A stretch of 25,174 nt of DNA, taken from positions 1 through 25,174 of the IMG/VR virus record IMGVR_UViG_3300021356_000152; one strand, given 5' to 3'. Made by a program: the position numbers and the translations under genes. Every line of letters begins with the position of its first letter. The stretch's first letter is position 1. Source of the stretch: a virus. This document shows positions 13,432-20,888 of the stretch, piece by piece. The notes beneath the pieces were generated by a model. The model was not told the origin of the DNA. It made no database searches and saw only the letters and a list, made by a program, of their open reading frames with translations.

Positions 13432-15516
13432 ATGTCCATCGAAGTCAAGGGTCAACTTGCGAAACTGCTGGCAACCGAAGATCTGCTGATCGAACACCGT
13501 AAGGTATCGACAGCATCTTTTGATGTCAAGAATCGGGTCCTGACACTACCCATCTGGAAAGATCTGACCAATGATGTCTATGATCTCCTGGTGGGTCATG
13601 AAGTAGCACATGCTCTCTACACTCCAGTTGAATGGAATGTAGATGGTATCCCTCAGTCATACCTGAACATTGTTGAGGATGCTCGTATTGAACGGAAGAT
13701 CAAGAAGACTTACCCTGGTCTGCTCCGTTCGTTCTTCAATGGTTACCAAGAACTTTGGCAGAAAGACTTCTTCTCTGTCAAGGATAATGACGCCAACAAA
13801 CTTCCACTGATCGATCGTATCAATCTGCACTTCAAGATCGGTGACTATCTGATGATTGAGTTCAATGCTCAAGAATCGGAGTTCGTTCGCATGGTTTCTG
13901 AGACTCAGACCTATGCTGATGTGACTACAGTTGCTGAATTGATCTACAAATATGTGGGTGATCAGCAGAAAGATCAGAAACCTGTTGCACCTCAGGACAG
14001 TAAAGATGGTCAAGAACAATCATCTGGTGATCCATTGCCAACTCCTGAGGCATCTGAGGAGTCCTCTGAGGACGTTGAGGAGCAATCTCCTAGTCCGACT
14101 GAGGTAGAATCCTCTGAGGACACTTCTGGTGCCCCTGAGGGTGGTATCGAAGCAGGTGATACTGACCGTGCTCTGGAAGAGAGTATGATGGAACTGAACG
14201 ATAATCAGTCCAGAGACATCAATTATGCAACTCTTCCTCAGTACAATCTTGATGATATCATCGTAGATTACACTGAAGTTATTTCCCACATGGAAGAACG
14301 GTTGTGGTCTACTGAGGGTGAATACTTTGACTATCATCGGGCATACGTTGAGAGGACTCTGAAGAGGTTCCGTGACTCTTCAATCAAGACTGTCAACTAT
14401 CTGGTCAAAGAATTTGAAGCAAAGAAAGCAGCAGATGGGTATGCTCGTCGTGCAACTTCCCGTACAGGTGTGCTTGATATGAGCAAACTGCACACTTACA
14501 AGTGGAATGAAGATGTCTTCAAAAAGATCACCACAATTCCTGACTGCCAAAGTCACGGGATGATCTTCTTCTTGGACTGGTCTGGTTCAATGAGTTGTAT
14601 CCTAAAGGATACAGTTAAGCAACTGTTGAATCTTGTGTGGTTCTGCCGTAAAGTGGGTATTCCCTTTGAAGTTTATTCTTTCACTGAGAGTATTGACTAT
14701 GGTGACAACACACATCATGCTATTGATAACATCAAAACAGGTGATATCTTTGTCAGTGACTCCATGCGTCTGACGAACTGGTTGAGCAGTCGTTCTACCA
14801 AGGCAGAATTTGAGAAGTGTGTGAAGTATCTGTGGGGTCAAGTCTCTACTGATGGACTTGCTAGTTACAAGTTCTCTCTCGGTGGCACTCCTTTGGCAGA
14901 CACTATTCTGATGACACCTCAGATTGCCAAACGATTCAAGAAGATGAATAAGATTCAAAAGTTGTCCTGCATTTATCTGTCTGATGGTGAGTCTTGTATG
15001 CTTCGTACTGCTATTGTTCGTGATAGTCAGGAGTACAATCATGAAACCTCTCGTTATGAAAATGTTGAGAGGGCATATGGCAGGCAAGTTCGTAATTGGG
15101 ATCGTCTTATTCTTCGCAGCAAAAACTATACTGCCGAAGTTGATTCTAACGGTTGCTCGGTTACTCGTGGTTGTCTTGACTATGTGAAGAAATTGATGCC
15201 TGATGTCAACCTTCTGGGTGTTCGATTGATTGAAAAACGTTCTATCAAGTGGTATCTTCAGTGCTTGAATGCAGATTATACTGATGCCAGTATTGATCAA
15301 CAGTGGAAGAAAGATCGTTCTGTTTCCCTCAAAAATGTCGGATACGATCAAGTTTATTTGCTTCCCTTTGATAAATCATTAGGTAGTGATACTGAACAGA
15401 TCTCTGTGAATGATGGTGCAAGCAAAGCACAACTTACTAAAGCATTCAAAAAACACATGGGATCTAAGATGACAAACAAAAAAGTCCTTACAAACTTTAT
15501 TTCACAAATCGCATGA
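13432..15516 (+). CDS. cobT: CobT-like protein: HExxH domain plus von Willebrand factor A domain
   Basis: The 694-aa protein has three parts. The N-terminal domain carries GHEVAH (HExxH at 56-60) followed by VEDARIE (81-87), a zinc-metallopeptidase-like set. A Ser/Glu/Pro-rich acidic linker follows (about 190-260). The C-terminal VWA domain has the MIDAS motif DWSGS (Asp382, Ser384, Ser386). Bacterial CobT, a cobaltochelatase subunit, has a similar acidic linker and VWA domain, and cyanophage homologues are often named CobT or peptidase. GTG 13420 is in frame, but ATG 13432 is chosen because GAGGA lies five bases before it. With CobS it probably forms an AAA+/VWA remodelling pair; cobalt insertion is unproven. 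Confidence 0.85.
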   Translation: MSIEVKGQLAKLLATEDLLIEHRKVSTASFDVKNRVLTLPIWKDLTNDVYDLLVGHEVAHALYTPVEWNVDGIPQSYLNIVEDARIERKIKKTYPGLLRSFFNGYQELWQKDFFSVKDNDANKLPLIDRINLHFKIGDYLMIEFNAQESEFVRMVSETQTYADVTTVAELIYKYVGDQQKDQKPVAPQDSKDGQEQSSGDPLPTPEASEESSEDVEEQSPSPTEVESSEDTSGAPEGGIEAGDTDRALEESMMELNDNQSRDINYATLPQYNLDDIIVDYTEVISHMEERLWSTEGEYFDYHRAYVERTLKRFRDSSIKTVNYLVKEFEAKKAADGYARRATSRTGVLDMSKLHTYKWNEDVFKKITTIPDCQSHGMIFFLDWSGSMSCILKDTVKQLLNLVWFCRKVGIPFEVYSFTESIDYGDNTHHAIDNIKTGDIFVSDSMRLTNWLSSRSTKAEFEKCVKYLWGQVSTDGLASYKFSLGGTPLADTILMTPQIAKRFKKMNKIQKLSCIYLSDGESCMLRTAIVRDSQEYNHETSRYENVERAYGRQVRNWDRLILRSKNYTAEVDSNGCSVTRGCLDYVKKLMPDVNLLGVRLIEKRSIKWYLQCLNADYTDASIDQQWKKDRSVSLKNVGYDQVYLLPFDKSLGSDTEQISVNDGASKAQLTKAFKKHMGSKMTNKKVLTNFISQIA

Positions 15517-15656
15517 AGTGTAAAGTTCAACTATATGTTGCTGGTAAAGTCTTTGATGAGATAGTAATCTGCAGAGACTACCAACATGCCAGACACATCG
15601 CATTGGCACGAAACCCAGGTGCTCAAGTGATTGGTGTGACAGCAGTGTTCACCTGA
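15513..15656 (+). CDS. 47-aa protein between the CobT-like and CobS-like genes
   Basis: ATG 15513 overlaps the CobT-like stop (ATGA) and the ORF ends just before a strong terminator. The sequence (MKCKVQLYVAGKVFDEIVIC, then RDYQHARHIALARNP and GAQVIGVTAVF) reads as beta-beta-alpha-beta, a compact folded domain. The coupled start and its position at the end of the CobT transcript argue that it is a real gene. No family is recognised. Confidence 0.65.
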   Translation: MKCKVQLYVAGKVFDEIVICRDYQHARHIALARNPGAQVIGVTAVFT

Positions 15657-15668
15657 CATACTGTCCTC

Positions 15669-15690
15669 GGGGGGTTCCCACCCCCCTTTT
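15669..15690 (+). terminator. Rho-independent terminator between the CobT-like and CobS-like units
   Basis: GGGGGGT (15669-15675) pairs with ACCCCCC (15680-15686) around TCCC, followed by TTTT. The stem is strong and pure G-C; the T-run is short. Confidence 0.85.
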
Positions 15691-15693
15691 ACA

Positions 15694-15702
15694 TGCTATA
15701 AT
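15694..15702 (+). promoter_or_regulatory. Extended -10 promoter for the CobS-like gene
   Basis: TGCTATAAT is an exact extended -10 element (TGnTATAAT) four bases after the terminator. No -35 match is seen at the right distance, as is usual for extended -10 promoters. It lies 19 bases before ATG 15722. Confidence 0.65.
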
Positions 15703-15721
15703 TTAGAGGTACTCAAGAGAG

Positions 15722-16813
15722 ATGGATTCAATGCCTGCCAAGTCTACCCTGACCACTGAGCAAATTGCCGATTATCTGGTCAGTAACTATGGTAAGAACA
15801 TTACCACCGACAGTGTTCGTGCTGCTGCAAATTACTTCGGCACCTCGTACCCTACTGTCTGTGCACGTATCGAGAACTACAAAGTTTCTCGTGGTAACTG
15901 GCAAATCAATATTGATAATCTGGAGAAGACATATAATGCACCTGCTGCCCCTAAGGAGGATATGAATTTTGTCCCAACTAAAGACGAGACCTTTGTTCCT
16001 TTCGGTAACTTTTCTGACCTGAAGAAGATCATCAAATCTAAGATCTTCTACCCTACTTTTATCACTGGTCTGTCAGGAAATGGTAAGACCTTTGGTGTGG
16101 AACAGGCATGTGCTCAACTAAATAGGGAGCTCATTCGGGTGAACATCACCATTGAAACCGATGAAGATGACCTTATTGGTGGTTTTCGTCTTGTTGACGG
16201 CAATACTGTTTGGCACAACGGTCCAGTCGTCGATGCTCTGGAGAGGGGAGCTGTGCTGCTTCTAGATGAGATCGACCTTGCCTCTAACAAGATTCTGTGC
16301 CTGCAGTCTGTGCTTGAGGGTAAGGGTGTCTTCCTGAAGAAAATTGGTCGGTATGTTCGACCTACCAATGGTTTCCAAGTGATTGCCACTGCAAACACCA
16401 AAGGTCAGGGTTCTGACGACGGTCGATTCATTGGCACCAACGTTCTGAACGAAGCATTTCTTGAACGTTTCCCTGTCACCTTCGAGCAGTCCTATCCTTC
16501 TGTTGCTGTAGAGACTAAGATTCTCAAGAATGTCTGCACCAAGTTTGATAAGTGTGATGACGATTTCATTGAGAAACTTGTTATGTGGGCAGATGTGATC
16601 CGCAAGACTTTCTATTCTGGTGGTGTTGATGAGATTGTCACTACCCGTCGTCTGGTTCACATCATTCAGGCATACAGCATCTTTGGTGATCGTATCAAGT
16701 CAATCACCAACTGTGTCAATCGTTTCGACGATGACGTGAAGCAGTCTTTCTTGGAACTGTACACCAAGGTGGATGCTGGTGAGACTCTGGTTGACAATGA
16801 AGCACCTTTCTGA
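15722..16813 (+). CDS. cobS: CobS-like MoxR-type AAA+ ATPase
   Basis: This 363-aa protein is the well-known cyanomyovirus CobS. The N-terminal 60 residues (TTEQIADYLVSNYGKNIT...SYPTVCARIENYK) look like a helix-turn-helix domain. The ATPase core has Walker A GLSGNGKT (116-123), Walker B AVLLLDEIDLAS and an arginine-finger region in NEAFLERF. Bacterial CobS is the ATPase ring of aerobic cobaltochelatase. MoxR-family ATPases more generally work with VWA partners, and the CobT-like VWA protein is encoded just upstream. Biochemical role in the phage is not established. ATG 15722 and in-frame ATG 15731 are both possible starts. Confidence 0.9.
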   Translation: MDSMPAKSTLTTEQIADYLVSNYGKNITTDSVRAAANYFGTSYPTVCARIENYKVSRGNWQINIDNLEKTYNAPAAPKEDMNFVPTKDETFVPFGNFSDLKKIIKSKIFYPTFITGLSGNGKTFGVEQACAQLNRELIRVNITIETDEDDLIGGFRLVDGNTVWHNGPVVDALERGAVLLLDEIDLASNKILCLQSVLEGKGVFLKKIGRYVRPTNGFQVIATANTKGQGSDDGRFIGTNVLNEAFLERFPVTFEQSYPSVAVETKILKNVCTKFDKCDDDFIEKLVMWADVIRKTFYSGGVDEIVTTRRLVHIIQAYSIFGDRIKSITNCVNRFDDDVKQSFLELYTKVDAGETLVDNEAPF

Positions 16814-16819
16814 TAGACT
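16791..16819 (+). promoter_or_regulatory. Possible sigma-70 promoter in the end of cobS
   Basis: TTGACA (16791-16796), 17 bases, TAGACT (16814-16819). The -35 box is perfect and the -10 matches four of six. It lies partly in coding sequence and would give a leader of about eight bases for ATG 16834, so it may instead serve gp45 downstream or be chance. Confidence 0.35.
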
Positions 16820-16833
16820 ACATCTGTTATATT

Positions 16834-17136
16834 ATGACTGCAATGCACAACTGGAAGTACAATGAAGAAGAACTTCTAAAAGAGTTAGGGGAGTATATCT
16901 CCCAAACATATCACCAGCATTATTCTGCTGGTGAACAAAAGATTCAGACTCTTGATTTGATTGAGTCTGTGGGTGATGCTGAGGCATTCTGCCGATCCAA
17001 CATCCTGAAGTATGCCTCTCGTTATGACAAGAAAGGCACTGCCCGACGTGATATCATCAAGATCTTGCACTATGCACTCTTGCTGCTACACTTCAATGAT
17101 AAAAATGCAAACCGTGAGGAGTATCCTAACCGATGA
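16834..17136 (+). CDS. DUF3310-like protein (SaV-type nucleotide kinase family)
   Basis: The 100-aa helical protein carries ILKYASRYDKKGTARRDIIKILHYALLLL at about residues 57-86, which matches the YxxRY.KK...D..Ka..Y pattern of DUF3310, common in phages. Some members are annotated as nucleotide kinases on weak grounds. The match is from motif memory and no activity is claimed. It precedes gp45 and overlaps it by four bases (ATGA), so it belongs to the replication operon. Confidence 0.7.
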   Translation: MTAMHNWKYNEEELLKELGEYISQTYHQHYSAGEQKIQTLDLIESVGDAEAFCRSNILKYASRYDKKGTARRDIIKILHYALLLLHFNDKNANREEYPNR

Positions 17137-17798
17137 GTAAAGTAAAGGTAAGTGACGATCTGACTAAGATCCTTAAGAATTTCAGTACAATCAATAAGTC
17201 GATTGTTATTGAACCTGGCAATGTTGTCTCTACTCTATCAGTCAACAAAAACATTCTTGCAAAAGCAACTGTTACAGAGGAGTTCTCTAAGCAAGTTGCT
17301 ATCTATGACCTTGGTGTTTTTCTGGGTGGTGTTAGTCTTTTTGATGCACCTGTCTTTGATCTTCAGTCCGACTCTTTCGTAACTGTTCAGAACGAGAAAG
17401 GTCGTTCAAAGTCTCGGTATTACTATGCCGATCCTGAGATCATTGTCAAACCTCCCAGCAAGGATATTCAACTGCCTTCTGTTGATGTTCAGTTTGATCT
17501 GCCTCAGGAAGATCTGCAGAAATTGCTGAGTGCATCTTCGGTTTATCAGGTTCCTGACCTCTGTGTGTATTCTGAAGATGAGAAAATTCAGGTCTCTGTA
17601 CGAGACAAGAAGAATGACACCAGTAACTCCTTCAATGTCACTGTTGGTGAGACTGTAGAAGAATTCTGCTATTGCTTCAAGGTCGAAAACCTCCGCATGA
17701 TTCCTGGTAACTATCGTGTTGAGATCAGTAAATCTAACATTGCACTCTTCACCAACAGGGACTATGATGTGAAGTATTGGATTGCACTTGAACCATGA
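17133..17798 (+). CDS. 45: Sliding clamp DNA polymerase accessory protein gp45
   Basis: gp45 is the trimeric DNA clamp of T4-like phages. It tethers the DNA polymerase and also acts as the mobile activator of late transcription with gp55. The 221-aa length is close to T4 gp45 (228 aa). The beta-rich two-domain pattern is evident, with EFSKQVAIYDLGVFLGGVSLF in the first domain (about 49-69) and the C-terminal FKVENLRMIPGNYRVEISKS. Upstream and downstream genes overlap by four bases. The clamp loader genes gp44 and gp62 follow in the same operon. Confidence 0.95.
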   Translation: MSKVKVSDDLTKILKNFSTINKSIVIEPGNVVSTLSVNKNILAKATVTEEFSKQVAIYDLGVFLGGVSLFDAPVFDLQSDSFVTVQNEKGRSKSRYYYADPEIIVKPPSKDIQLPSVDVQFDLPQEDLQKLLSASSVYQVPDLCVYSEDEKIQVSVRDKKNDTSNSFNVTVGETVEEFCYCFKVENLRMIPGNYRVEISKSNIALFTNRDYDVKYWIALEP

Positions 17799-18307
17799 AC
17801 ATCTTTGTAACCCACCCCAGTCCTACTGAGTGTGCACATGTGCTGCCCGACAAGCACATTGTCAAGATGCCTCTAGAGACCTGTCAGATGCTTGCTATTG
17901 TGGCATCTGACAAGTGGGGTCATGGGTATGGCACACTGCCCAAGATGAACGGAGAACCGTACAGCACAGAGAAGGGTGCGTTTCGTAACCACCCTTGCAC
18001 CATCTGGGCAGGAGAATCCGTTCATAATTCTTGGTGGTTGATCAGTCACGGATTTGCACTCTGCAAAGAGTATCAACACCGATATGAGAAAGAACACTCT
18101 TGTCTCAAAACTATCATTGCAGCAACCAAGATCTTCCCTGTCGGTGACGTTCGTCTTATTACACCATTCGTGAGAGCAATGCCCGATGAGTTTAAATATG
18201 ACACAAGCATTGACACTTTTACTGCTTACAAGAATTACATTAGCAGCAAACCTTGGGTTGCATCTAATTATGTTCGTGACGGATCCCGCAAACCGAGTTG
18301 GGTATGA
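17795..18307 (+). CDS. Conserved phage protein of unknown function (DKHIVKMPLE family)
   Basis: The 170-aa protein begins MNIFVTHPSPTECAHVLPDK and contains HIVKMPLETCQMLAI (about 21-35), a motif I recognise from many phage proteins of unknown function. Conserved-looking His and Trp residues (HPCTIWAGESVHNSWWL) suggest an enzyme active site or nucleic-acid-binding surface. A distant link to pyrimidine-dimer glycosylase-like proteins has sometimes been suggested for such sequences, but I cannot confirm it here. It overlaps gp45 by four bases and lies three bases before speD. Confidence 0.75.
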   Translation: MNIFVTHPSPTECAHVLPDKHIVKMPLETCQMLAIVASDKWGHGYGTLPKMNGEPYSTEKGAFRNHPCTIWAGESVHNSWWLISHGFALCKEYQHRYEKEHSCLKTIIAATKIFPVGDVRLITPFVRAMPDEFKYDTSIDTFTAYKNYISSKPWVASNYVRDGSRKPSWV

Positions 18308-18310
18308 TGA

Positions 18311-18646
18311 ATGAAACACATTTTATTTACTCTTACAGGTGCTAATCCTGGATTGATGGATGATGAGCACTTTGTAAGAGATGTTGTATACAGTGCATCT
18401 AAGAAATGCAAGTCTACACTGCTTGCTATCAACTCTCACAAGTTTGAACCTCAGGGTGTTACTTGTGTTGCCATGCTTGCTGAGTCTCACATCAGCATTC
18501 ATACTTGGCCAGAGAAGAAGATGGCAGTTTGTGATGTCTTCACATGTGGAGACCACACTACACCCATGGATGGTGTAGAATATATGAAGATGATGTTCGG
18601 TGCCACCGACATGATCTGCAATGAGTTTACCCGACCTTTGGAGTAA
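18311..18646 (+). CDS. speD: S-adenosylmethionine decarboxylase proenzyme (speD)
   Basis: This enzyme makes decarboxylated AdoMet for spermidine synthesis. The 111-aa protein is the short prokaryotic class. The self-cleavage site is AESHISIHTWPE, with cleavage between Glu58 and Ser59 to form the pyruvoyl group. His64 and Cys79 occupy the same relative positions (+5, +20) as the catalytic His68 and Cys83 in the Thermotoga enzyme. It is a known cyanophage auxiliary metabolic gene. Here it lies inside the clamp operon, between the unknown 170-aa gene and gp44. Spermidine could help DNA condensation or translation during infection. Confidence 0.95.
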   Translation: MKHILFTLTGANPGLMDDEHFVRDVVYSASKKCKSTLLAINSHKFEPQGVTCVAMLAESHISIHTWPEKKMAVCDVFTCGDHTTPMDGVEYMKMMFGATDMICNEFTRPLE

Positions 18647-18653
18647 TTTTTGA

Positions 18654-19604
18654 ATGATTCGTAATGATTTTATCTGGGTCGAGAAGTATCGTCCTAGGAA
18701 AGTGAATGACTGCATCATCCCTGATGCATCTAAAAAGGTTTTCCAATCGTTCGTAGACAAAGGTGAGATTCCTAACCTGCTTCTGGCAGGGTCTGCTGGT
18801 ATTGGTAAGACCTCTGTTGCCAAAGCACTCTGTGAAGAACTGGGTGCTGACTATATAATTATCAATGGATCTGATGAAGGACGTTTTCTGGACACAGTAC
18901 GGAACCAAGCAAAAGGTTTTGCTTCGACCGTCTCACTACAAGACTCTGCTTGCAAGCACAAAGTCATCATTATTGACGAAGCTGATAACACAACCAATGA
19001 TGTACAACTCCTCCTACGGGCGTCTATTGAGGAATTTAATCGCAACTGCCGATTCATCTTCACCTGTAATTACAAAAACAAAATTATCGAACCTCTCCAC
19101 TCCCGATGCTCGGTGGTCGAGTTCTCAGCTCGAGGACCAGAAAAAGCAGCATTGGCTGGACAGTTCTTCAACCGTGTCAGGTCTATTCTTGAGAAAGAAG
19201 ATGTACAATTTGATGACAAGGTTGTCGCAAAACTAGTACAAAAACATTTTCCAGACTTCAGACGCACCCTCAATGAACTACAAAGATACGCTGCTACTGG
19301 TGCGATTGATTCTGCTATCCTTGCTTCTGCAGATGATCTCAATATCAATGGACTCATCTCATCACTCAAGAACAAGAAGTTCGCAGAAGTTCGTAAGTGG
19401 GTAGTTCAAAATCTGGACAATGATACTGCTCTCTTATTTCGTAAGATCTATGAGGCAACCTATATTCACCTGAAACCGATCTCTATTGCCCAAGCAGTTT
19501 TGATCCTAGGTAAATATCAATACCAAGCAGCATTTGCTGCTGACCAGGAGATCAATACCCTGGCATGTCTAACTGAAATCATGATGGAGTGTGAATTCAA
19601 ATGA
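18654..19604 (+). CDS. 44: Clamp loader large subunit gp44
   Basis: gp44 is the AAA+ ATPase that, with gp62, opens gp45 and loads it on primer-template DNA. Visible motifs are Walker A GSAGIGKT (46-53), Walker B VIIIDEADN, and the sensor/arginine-finger motif HSRC. At 316 aa it matches T4 gp44 (319 aa). The N terminus IWVEKYRPRKVNDCI is typical of RFC-like loaders. GGAG (18639-18642) is a weakly placed ribosome-binding site 11 bases before the ATG. The stop overlaps the next gene by four bases. Confidence 0.97.
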   Translation: MIRNDFIWVEKYRPRKVNDCIIPDASKKVFQSFVDKGEIPNLLLAGSAGIGKTSVAKALCEELGADYIIINGSDEGRFLDTVRNQAKGFASTVSLQDSACKHKVIIIDEADNTTNDVQLLLRASIEEFNRNCRFIFTCNYKNKIIEPLHSRCSVVEFSARGPEKAALAGQFFNRVRSILEKEDVQFDDKVVAKLVQKHFPDFRRTLNELQRYAATGAIDSAILASADDLNINGLISSLKNKKFAEVRKWVVQNLDNDTALLFRKIYEATYIHLKPISIAQAVLILGKYQYQAAFAADQEINTLACLTEIMMECEFK

Positions 19605-19888
19605 ACGTAAAACTAATTCGTATGTGGTCTGGTGAAGATGTCGTGTGCGACCTTCTAGAGACCAAAGACAATACTATTGTCATCACCAATCCTATCGTTG
19701 CTATCCCCTCAGGTAAGGGTCAGATGGGGTTTGCTCCCTGGTCACCTATCCTCAAGGGTAAGGGCACTGAACTGGAGATCCCTAGGAGTTATGTGGTCTA
19801 TATCTCAGAGACTCAGGATGAGATTGTGGACCAGTATACTGAGATGTTCTCAGTTCTCAAGACACCACAGAAAAAACTGATTGTTTGA
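19601..19888 (+). CDS. Probable Sm-like phage protein in the clamp-loader operon
   Basis: The 95-aa protein has the pattern IRMWSGEDVVCDLLETKDNTIVITNPIVA (about 5-33), followed by MGFAPWSPI and a hydrophobic strand SYVVYIS, an Sm-like beta-barrel pattern. It recalls the 141-aa protein at 8658-9083. The fold call is inference from pattern. It starts with an ATGA overlap with gp44 and is followed after two bases by the 55-aa membrane protein. Such proteins are conserved beside gp44 in cyanomyoviruses; their role is unknown. Confidence 0.65.
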   Translation: MNVKLIRMWSGEDVVCDLLETKDNTIVITNPIVAIPSGKGQMGFAPWSPILKGKGTELEIPRSYVVYISETQDEIVDQYTEMFSVLKTPQKKLIV

Positions 19889-19890
19889 TT

Positions 19891-20058
19891 ATGAAAACTA
19901 AAATTCGGGCACAAGTCAAGTCTCGATTTTACTACTACTTCTGGGGCACTGCCACTATTGCAGTTGTCCTTGGGCAGTTGTATGTTGGGGCTGGATATCG
20001 TATAATGGCACAGGGTGTAAACAACCTTACCTACGGACTCTACAAGGCACTCAAATGA
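19891..20058 (+). CDS. 55-aa membrane protein
   Basis: The ATG at 19891 follows the previous stop by two bases, and the TGA overlaps the methylase start (ATGATG). The basic N terminus (MKTKIRAQVKSRF) is followed by a hydrophobic segment of about 20 residues (YYYFWGTATIAVVLGQLYVG) and a short soluble tail. The topology suggests a single-pass inner membrane protein with the N terminus inside. Similar small proteins occur in this position in other cyanophages. No function is known. Confidence 0.65.
   Translation: MKTKIRAQVKSRFYYYFWGTATIAVVLGQLYVGAGYRIMAQGVNNLTYGLYKALK
19978..20006 (+). promoter_or_regulatory. Possible promoter inside the 55-aa gene, upstream of the methylase
   Basis: TTGTAT (19978-19983), 17 bases, TATAAT (20001-20006). 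The -10 box is perfect, the -35 matches three of six. It would start transcription about 42 bases before the methylase ATG and could express the methylase, gp62 and regA separately. Confidence 0.4.
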
Positions 20059-20888
20059 TGCGTACAACTGATCGATCCCCTCTTCGTTATCCTGGTGGCA
20101 AAACCAAAGCAATTACTCAACTGCAGGACTGGGTGCCTGCATTCACTGAGTACCGTGAACCCTTCCTAGGTGGTGGCAGTATGGCAATCAATGTTGCCAA
20201 GCACATGCCTGGGAAGTCTGTATGGGTGAACGACCTGTATGTACCTCTGTACAACTTCTGGATTCAACTGCGTGACAATGCAGAAGAACTATCCGAACGT
20301 CTGTTCAAACTGAAGACTGACCTCAACAAACAGACTGAAGAATGCCGTAAGGTGTTCAATCAGTTTGCCAATGAGATTGACGATGCTACTGGTGTGGACC
20401 AAGCAGTCATGTTCTGGATGATGAACAAGTGTTCATACTCTGGTCTGACTCAGAACTCTTCGTTCTCCCCCACTGCATCGAACAGTAACTTCAGTCTTCG
20501 TGGCACAGAGATGCTGCTGGAGTACAGCAAACTGATTCAGAACTGGAAGATCACTAACGTGGACTATTCAGAACTGCTGCAGACTCCTGGTCAGGATGTC
20601 TTTGTGTTCCTTGATCCTCCCTATGACATCAAGGACTTCCTCTACGGCAAAGACCGTGAGATGCACAGGAACTTTGACCACCATGTGTTTGCTGACCATG
20701 TTGATGGTTGCCTGCACAAGTTCATGATTACCTACAACGTGAACGACTGGTTGGAGGAACGTTACAAGAACTATTACCAACGTTATTGGAAACTTCAGTA
20801 CGGTATGGTTCACCGTCAAAACAACAAGAAGACTGAACTTCTTGTCACTAATTACAACTGTGGTTCACCTCTGGAGGCATTGCTTTGA
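20055..20888 (+). CDS. dam: Dam-type DNA adenine N6-methyltransferase
   Basis: The 277-aa protein has the D12 class layout: N-terminal RYPGGKTK (residues 11-18), the AdoMet-binding motif EPFLGGGSMA (about 34-43), and the catalytic DPPY (187-190) within VFVFLDPPYD. The target may be GATC as for T4 Dam, but the target-recognition region cannot be read by eye; GATC sites are frequent in this window. It may protect phage DNA from host restriction or influence replication timing. The gene sits between gp44 and gp62, which are adjacent in T4. ATG 20055 and 20058 are both possible starts. Confidence 0.93.
   Translation: MMRTTDRSPLRYPGGKTKAITQLQDWVPAFTEYREPFLGGGSMAINVAKHMPGKSVWVNDLYVPLYNFWIQLRDNAEELSERLFKLKTDLNKQTEECRKVFNQFANEIDDATGVDQAVMFWMMNKCSYSGLTQNSSFSPTASNSNFSLRGTEMLLEYSKLIQNWKITNVDYSELLQTPGQDVFVFLDPPYDIKDFLYGKDREMHRNFDHHVFADHVDGCLHKFMITYNVNDWLEERYKNYYQRYWKLQYGMVHRQNNKKTELLVTNYNCGSPLEALL
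20873..20877 (+). promoter_or_regulatory. Ribosome-binding site that sets the gp62 TTG start
   Basis: GGAGG lies seven bases before TTG 20885, an unusual start codon that overlaps the methylase stop (TTGA). The strong site and the conserved N terminus beginning there support the TTG choice. Confidence 0.7.

Noticed and set aside
14040-14140. Direct repeats or CRISPR-like array (repeated CCTCTGAGGA units)
   Set aside because: The repeats are short, imperfect and in frame, encoding the Ser/Glu-rich linker of the CobT-like protein. There are no spacers.
14602-15351. 249-aa open frame on the minus strand inside the CobT-like gene
   Set aside because: It lies wholly opposite a well-supported coding region with VWA motifs, has no recognisable domain or upstream signals, and reads as a codon-usage shadow.
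13432-16813. Cobalamin synthesis operon
   Set aside because: Only CobS-like and CobT-like proteins are present; no CobN or other pathway enzyme is in the window. The names are kept, the pathway claim is not.
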